DNA from: an uncultured Verrucomicrobiota bacterium
GTDB taxonomy: Bacteria > Verrucomicrobiota > Verrucomicrobiia > Opitutales > Opitutaceae
Length of the DNA: 64,000 nt
NCBI GenBank assembly: GCA_903898675.1
Contig: CAIUGM010000031.1
Span: forward strand, 62,001-126,000
Direction: 5' to 3'
The notes below the pieces were generated by a model. It did not search any database, was not told where the DNA came from, and was given only the letters and a program-made list of their open reading frames with translations. Shown here piece after piece: positions 60,450 to 64,000 of this stretch; position 1 is the stretch's first letter; each line of letters starts with the position of its first letter. The position numbers and the translations under genes were made by a program.

Positions 60450-61421
60450 TCAGCCCCGGCCCGGCATCTCGAGCGGGATGATCGCGTGCCGGCGCAGCTC
60501 GGGCCCGCGCAGGAAGGTGACGATCGCCCGCTCCCCGATGCGGTCGCCGGTCAGCAGCTTGTGCAGCGTGTCGACCGCCGTGACGGCCACGCCGTCGAGC
60601 GCGATCACAATGTCGCCCTCAAGCAACCCGGCGCGCGCGGCCGGGCTCTGCGGCTCCACACCTGCGACCAGGACCCCGGTTTCCTGCGCGAGATGGTGGA
60701 AGCGGATGACCTTGCGGATCAGCGGCACGTTCTGCCCGGCCAGGCCGATAAAGCTGCGGCGGATGCGGCCGTCCTTGATCAGCCACGCCGCCACCCAGCG
60801 GGCGGTATTGCTGGCGATGGCGAAGCAGATGCCCTGCGCCGGCCGGATGATCGCGGTGTTCACGCCGATCACCTCCGAGCGCGTGTTGACCAGCGGGCCG
60901 CCGGAGTTGCCCGGATTGAGGGCCGCATCGGTCTGGATGACGTTGTCGATGAGCCGGCCGGAAGCGCCGCGCAGGGAGCGGCCCAGTCCGCTCACGATGC
61001 CGGCGGTGACCGTCTGCTGGAACCCCATGGGCGAGCCGATGGCGATAGCGATCTGGCCCGGGCGCACGGTGTCGCTGTCGGCCAGCGTCAGGTGCGCGAG
61101 TTCATCCGCGCTGACGCGCAGCACGGCGAGGTCGGTGTCGGGATCGTCGCCGATGAGCGTGGCGGCAAGTTTCCGGCCGTCGGCGAGAAAGACCCTCAGC
61201 TCGCGGGCCCCCTGGATGACATGGCTGTTGGTGAGGAGATAGCCGTCCGGAGAAATGAAGAAACCGGAACCCGAGCCGCCGGGCCCCTCCTGCCCCAGGA
61301 CCTCGATGTGCACCACCGCCGGGTGGGCCGCGGCTACCGCGCCTGAGACCGCATGGGAATAGGCATCAATCAGGAGTTCGTCGGTGGGCGGAGGCGAATC
61401 ATGGATGAGCGTGGGAATCAT
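60450..61421 (-). CDS. Trypsin-like serine protease, HtrA/DegP-type, with PDZ domain, no signal peptide
   Basis: A 323-residue protein. Catalytic triad: His in LLTNSHVIQ, Asp in DPDTDLAVLRV, Ser in LNPGNSGGPLVN. A PDZ domain follows (about residues 220-310, GVLVAGVEPQSPAARAGLLE). HtrA proteases are usually periplasmic; here the N-terminus (MIPTLIHDSPPPTDE) has no signal or anchor, so it may be cytosolic. Start at the ATG at 61421. Confidence 0.91.
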   Translation of the reverse strand: MIPTLIHDSPPPTDELLIDAYSHAVSGAVAAAHPAVVHIEVLGQEGPGGSGSGFFISPDGYLLTNSHVIQGARELRVFLADGRKLAATLIGDDPDTDLAVLRVSADELAHLTLADSDTVRPGQIAIAIGSPMGFQQTVTAGIVSGLGRSLRGASGRLIDNVIQTDAALNPGNSGGPLVNTRSEVIGVNTAIIRPAQGICFAIASNTARWVAAWLIKDGRIRRSFIGLAGQNVPLIRKVIRFHHLAQETGVLVAGVEPQSPAARAGLLEGDIVIALDGVAVTAVDTLHKLLTGDRIGERAIVTFLRGPELRRHAIIPLEMPGRG

Positions 61422-61518
61422 GATCCCGCAATGAGCACGCAAAACGCGGTAAGGCAAATGCGGGGCCCTTCTGCGATCACAAGCCGACCCCACCCGCACT
61501 CCAATCGATCGCCAACCC

Positions 61519-61761
61519 TCAATTCGTCCGCGGCGCCTTCTCCGCGTAATGCGGCGAGAGCTGCTTCAGGTGTCCCTGCACGATGGCGGTGATGGTGGCG
61601 GCGGGCAGCGAGCCCTTGTGGAGCTCGAAGATCGCGACCAGCAGGGCGAGTTCAATGTCCACCTTGCGGGCGCTCGCGGCCTTCATTGCCGCAAGGAGCT
61701 CGAGGGCCTTCTTCTCGGCCTTCTTGTAGTTCTGGAAGTTCTCGTCGGTGGGCGTCGCCAT
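61519..61761 (-). CDS. Small hypothetical protein (80 aa)
   Basis: An 80-residue largely helical protein with Lys/Ala-rich heptads (NYKKAEKKALELLAAMKAAS, VDIELALLVAIFELHKG). No known domain. It lies 97 bases upstream of the protease gene on the same strand. A real gene is likely, since the frame is clean and divergent from the reductase gene. Confidence 0.58.
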   Translation of the reverse strand: MATPTDENFQNYKKAEKKALELLAAMKAASARKVDIELALLVAIFELHKGSLPAATITAIVQGHLKQLSPHYAEKAPRTN

Positions 61762-61859
61762 GCTGCAATCGGCTCCGGATTCACCGCCGCCGTCAAGCGC
61801 CCAATGCGCCGGCGGATTGGAGATTTGCCGTCGGCGCCCAATCAGCTATGCATCCAGTC

Positions 61860-62804
61860 ATGGCCGCCAAGTCCCAGTTTCCCGACGAACAGAGCGCCGC
61901 GGGCGAGTTCGAGCGCCAGCCGGACGAATTTCGCGACTGGGTCCGCGCCGATGGCTCGACCCCCTACCCGCCGCAGGCCGGGCGCTACCACCTCTATGTT
62001 TCCCTCGCCTGCCCCTGGGCGCACCGGACCCTGATCGTGCGCCACCTCAAGGGCCTCGATGCCGTCATCGGCGTCACGGTGGTCGATCCGGTCCGCACCG
62101 ACGAGGAGGGCTGGGCCTTCCGCGACGGGCCCGGCCACTCGGCCGACCCGGTCAATGGTTTTCATTTTCTGCGCGAAGCGTATGTCGCCACCGCCGCCGG
62201 CTTCCGCGGGCGCTGGACCGTGCCGGTCCTCTGGGACAAGCAAACCCGGCGGATCATCAACAACTCCGAGGACGACATCTGCCGGATGTTCAACGATGAG
62301 TTCGCCGCGCCCGCGACGACCCCCGGGCTGTTTCCTCCGGCGCTCGCGCCCGCCCAGGCCGACCTGAGTGCGCGGATCTACGAGCAGATCAACAACGGGG
62401 TCTACCGGGCCGGCTTTGCCACGAGCCAGGCCGCCTACGAGAAGGCGGCCCGTGAAGTCTTTGCCCTGCTCGACGAACTCGAGGCGCGGCTGGCGGGGCA
62501 GCGCTTTCTCCTGGGCGCAAAATCCGTCGAGACCGACTGGCGGCTGTTCTGCACCCTGGTGCGGTTCGACGCGGTTTACCACGGGCACTTCAAGTGCAAC
62601 CTGCGGCGGATCGTGGACTACCCCAACCTGCAGGGTTACCTGCAGGATCTTTATCAAACCCCCGGCATCGCGGCCACGGTGAACCTCGATCACATCAAGC
62701 GGCACTACTACGTCACGCACACCGAGATCAACCCGACGCAGATCGTCCCGATCGGCCCGGAGCTGGCGCTGACGGCGCCGCATGACCGGGCCCGGTTTGG
62801 ATAA
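61860..62804 (+). CDS. Glutathionyl-hydroquinone reductase (Ecm4/YqjG-type glutathione transferase)
   Basis: A 314-residue protein. The N-terminal thioredoxin fold has the catalytic Cys in VSLACPWAHRTLIV (CPWA motif of GS-hydroquinone reductases), and RWTVPVLWDKQTRRIINNSE is the glutathione-binding region. The C-terminal helical domain contains FLLGAKSVETDWRLFCTLVR. It reduces glutathionyl-hydroquinones. Start at the ATG at 61860; the ATG at 61848 is also possible. Confidence 0.93.
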   Translation: MAAKSQFPDEQSAAGEFERQPDEFRDWVRADGSTPYPPQAGRYHLYVSLACPWAHRTLIVRHLKGLDAVIGVTVVDPVRTDEEGWAFRDGPGHSADPVNGFHFLREAYVATAAGFRGRWTVPVLWDKQTRRIINNSEDDICRMFNDEFAAPATTPGLFPPALAPAQADLSARIYEQINNGVYRAGFATSQAAYEKAAREVFALLDELEARLAGQRFLLGAKSVETDWRLFCTLVRFDAVYHGHFKCNLRRIVDYPNLQGYLQDLYQTPGIAATVNLDHIKRHYYVTHTEINPTQIVPIGPELALTAPHDRARFG

Positions 62805-62856
62805 AGTGTTACACGAAAGGATGGATTTTAAAAAACCCGCACAGAGTAACCACGCC

Positions 62857-62939
62857 TGTCATCCTGAACGAAGTGAAGGATCCAGTGGCACAACCGATAC
62901 CAACATCATCCTGGATTCTTCGCGTCGCTCAGAATGACA
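62857..62939. repeat. TGTCATCCTGAACGAAG palindromic element
   Basis: TGTCATCCTGAACGAAGTGA and a right arm ending GAATGACA with TTCGCGTCGCTCA pair imperfectly. Strings of this kind (TGTCATxCTGAxCGAAG) are known as dispersed repeats in many bacterial genomes. Confidence 0.85.
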
Positions 62940-62960
62940 ACCCACTGAAATTGAATCCGG

Positions 62961-62986
62961 GTTGATCCGTGAAATCCGTGGTCAAC
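62961..62986. repeat. GTTGATCCGTG-AAATCCGTGGTCAAC small inverted repeat
   Basis: GTTGA..CCGT and a matching GTCAAC end. Its sequence is related to the core of the two 102-bp elements in purL (GTTAAATCCGATCAATCCGT), suggesting those are composites. Confidence 0.55.
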
Positions 62987-63020
62987 CTGCTGTCGTATTT
63001 TATCCCGATCCGCCAAAACC

Positions 63021-63575
63021 ATGCCCCACTACATCGCCTTTCTCCGCGGGATCAACCTGGGCAAGCGCCGGCCGGAGATGGCCGGGCTGCGGCGGCTCTT
63101 CACGCAGCTGAAATTCACCGACGTCGCGACCTTCATCGCCAGCGGCAATATCATCTTCGCGAGCAAGACGGCGGACCGCCGCAAACTCGAAACGCAAATC
63201 CAGGATCACCTGGAGGAATCCCTCGGCTATGCGGTGGACACCTTCGTCCGCACCCGCGCGGAAGTGGCGGCGGTCGCCGCGTTCCGGCCATTTGCGGAAG
63301 CCGACCTCGCCAATCCCGCCCACACGGTGCACGCCGGTTTCCTGCAGGAGGCGCTCACCCCCGCCCAGCACCGCGGCCTGCTCGCCTGCCGGACGGACGT
63401 GGATGAATTCTGCGTGAACGGCCGGGAGTACTACTGGCTCTGCCGGATCAAGAGCAACGAATCCAAGGCCTGGACATCACCGGCCATGCGCGCGCTCAAG
63501 CTACCCACCTCGTCGATGCGCAATGTCACCACGGTCCGCAAGCTGGCCGCTCTCTACCCGGCACCCGGTGCGTAG
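63021..63575 (+). CDS. DUF1697 protein
   Basis: A 184-residue protein with the DUF1697 signature: YIAFLRGINLGKRRPEMAGL, FTDVATFIASGNIIFASKT, EFCVNGREYYWLCRIK and the late TTVRKLAAL. The family has no settled function but is widely conserved in Gram-negative and Gram-positive bacteria. Start at the ATG at 63021. Confidence 0.93.
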   Translation: MPHYIAFLRGINLGKRRPEMAGLRRLFTQLKFTDVATFIASGNIIFASKTADRRKLETQIQDHLEESLGYAVDTFVRTRAEVAAVAAFRPFAEADLANPAHTVHAGFLQEALTPAQHRGLLACRTDVDEFCVNGREYYWLCRIKSNESKAWTSPAMRALKLPTSSMRNVTTVRKLAALYPAPGA

Positions 63576-63591
63576 GAGGAACCGTTTAACC

Positions 63592-63846
63592 TCAACCCTT
63601 CTTGGCCAGGAGTTGCGCAAGCACTGCGGGCTGCACCTCGCCCTGGACGGCATGCAGGTGGTGCAGCACGCCCATGCGGTCATCGGCGCTGGCGGACGAA
63701 ATCTCGAGCATCCAGTCCTCGGTCTTGGGCGCTGAAACGACAATCTCGTCGGACCAGGCGATGACCTCGGCCGCGGTAACGAAGCCCTCGGTGATGCCGC
63801 GGATGAAATACTCGGCCATGGTACGGTGGTTGGCAGGTGTCTCCAT
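63592..63846 (-). CDS. Small hypothetical protein (84 aa)
   Basis: An 84-residue protein (METPANHRTMAEYFIRGITE...) with an acidic mixed alpha/beta pattern and no signal. No known domain recognised. It lies close to a divergent permease end; may be a small regulatory or metabolic protein. A start at the ATG at 63816 (MAEYF) is an alternative. Confidence 0.5.
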   Translation of the reverse strand: METPANHRTMAEYFIRGITEGFVTAAEVIAWSDEIVVSAPKTEDWMLEISSASADDRMGVLHHLHAVQGEVQPAVLAQLLAKKG

Positions 63847-63925
63847 AAGTTGCCGCCTAACGCAGCGGGGAACCCAGCAGGAGTCGAGTGCCAAGGTGCC
63901 AATCGGCGGCAACCAAGCCGAGCGC

Positions 63926-64000
63926 CTACTCGTCGCGCAGCGCCTCGAGGGGCGAGACGCGGGACGCCCGGTAGGACGGCAGGAAGACCGCCAGCAGCAC
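63926..64000 (-). CDS. C-terminal end of a MacB/FtsX-type ABC transporter permease, 5' part outside the window
   Basis: The last 24 codons read LLAVFLPSYRASRVSPLEAL followed by RDE, the typical C-terminus of MacB/LolC/FtsX-type permeases (P-x-x-R-A-S-R-x-x-P-x-E-A-L-R-x-E). The frame is open to base 64000, so most of the gene lies beyond the window. Confidence 0.85.
   Translation of the reverse strand: MLLAVFLPSYRASRVSPLEALRDE

Noticed and set aside
62805-63020. Small plus-strand gene in the gap before DUF1697
   Set aside because: The sequence is explained by palindromic repeats at 62857-62939 and 62961-62986; no start with coding signal.

Overview
The window looks like about 64 kb of chromosome from a GC-rich Gram-negative bacterium, most probably an Opitutaceae-like member of Verrucomicrobiota. 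This placement is an inference from high GC, extensive use of GTG starts, an E. coli-type single-chain PurL, a short cytochrome bd oxidase, polysaccharide hydrolases (GH26, GH35, GH28-like) and several small genes of a kind I associate with that group. No phage, plasmid, insertion sequence, rRNA or CRISPR array is visible. One tRNA gene, tRNA-Gly(GCC), is present with its promoter, encoded CCA and terminator.

Layout: 1-6.4 kb holds a HIT protein (truncated by the window edge), PhoH, YbeY, a DUF502 membrane protein, a RecO-like protein and a large nuclease-helicase. 6.4-10.8 kb (minus strand) holds a GntR-ABC transporter operon with a perfect 21-bp operator, a PIN/TRAM membrane protein and a 44-residue membrane peptide. 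10.8-15.0 kb is a tyrA-aroA-cmk-plsC series behind an EVE-domain gene. 15.2-18.9 kb has an FMN hydroxy-acid oxidase, a DUF1801 protein, TrpS, a left-handed beta-helix protein and the tRNA. 19.0-27.8 kb has GlnD, a soluble GAF-GAF histidine kinase, an HNH endonuclease, a TlpA-like thioredoxin, a DbpA/CsdA-type DEAD helicase and a STAS-like protein. 27.9-35.5 kb is purine synthesis: purM and purF on the minus strand, purL divergent. 35.7-43.5 kb has a CheY-like receiver, a Tat-exported sugar isomerase, a rhomboid protease, an exported deaminase, cydAB and small membrane proteins. 43.6-50.1 kb has an ECF-sigma operon, a GDSL lipoprotein and an ArsR-SRPBCC-VOC-DoxX island. 50.1-59.6 kb holds secreted proteins and three glycoside hydrolases around a TPR membrane protein. 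59.7-64 kb has a HAD phosphatase, a signal-less HtrA, an Ecm4-type glutathione reductase, DUF1697 and the tail of a MacB/FtsX-type permease.

The outstanding feature is an unusually dense and diverse population of short palindromic elements, more than a dozen families and about 40 copies. They sit after stop codons, between operon genes, nested inside one another and, most remarkably, in frame inside conserved housekeeping genes. PurL carries two almost identical 102-bp (34-codon) copies plus at least one other element. The nuclease-helicase carries one with perfect 20-bp arms plus two or three others. YbeY carries two. Three genes (HIT, ybeY, cydB) take their stop codon from such an element. 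This resembles Rickettsia palindromic elements and REP/REPIN doublets moved by RAYT transposases. The combination of many families, translated copies and nesting, in what seems to be a verrucomicrobial genome, is my main candidate for something undescribed.
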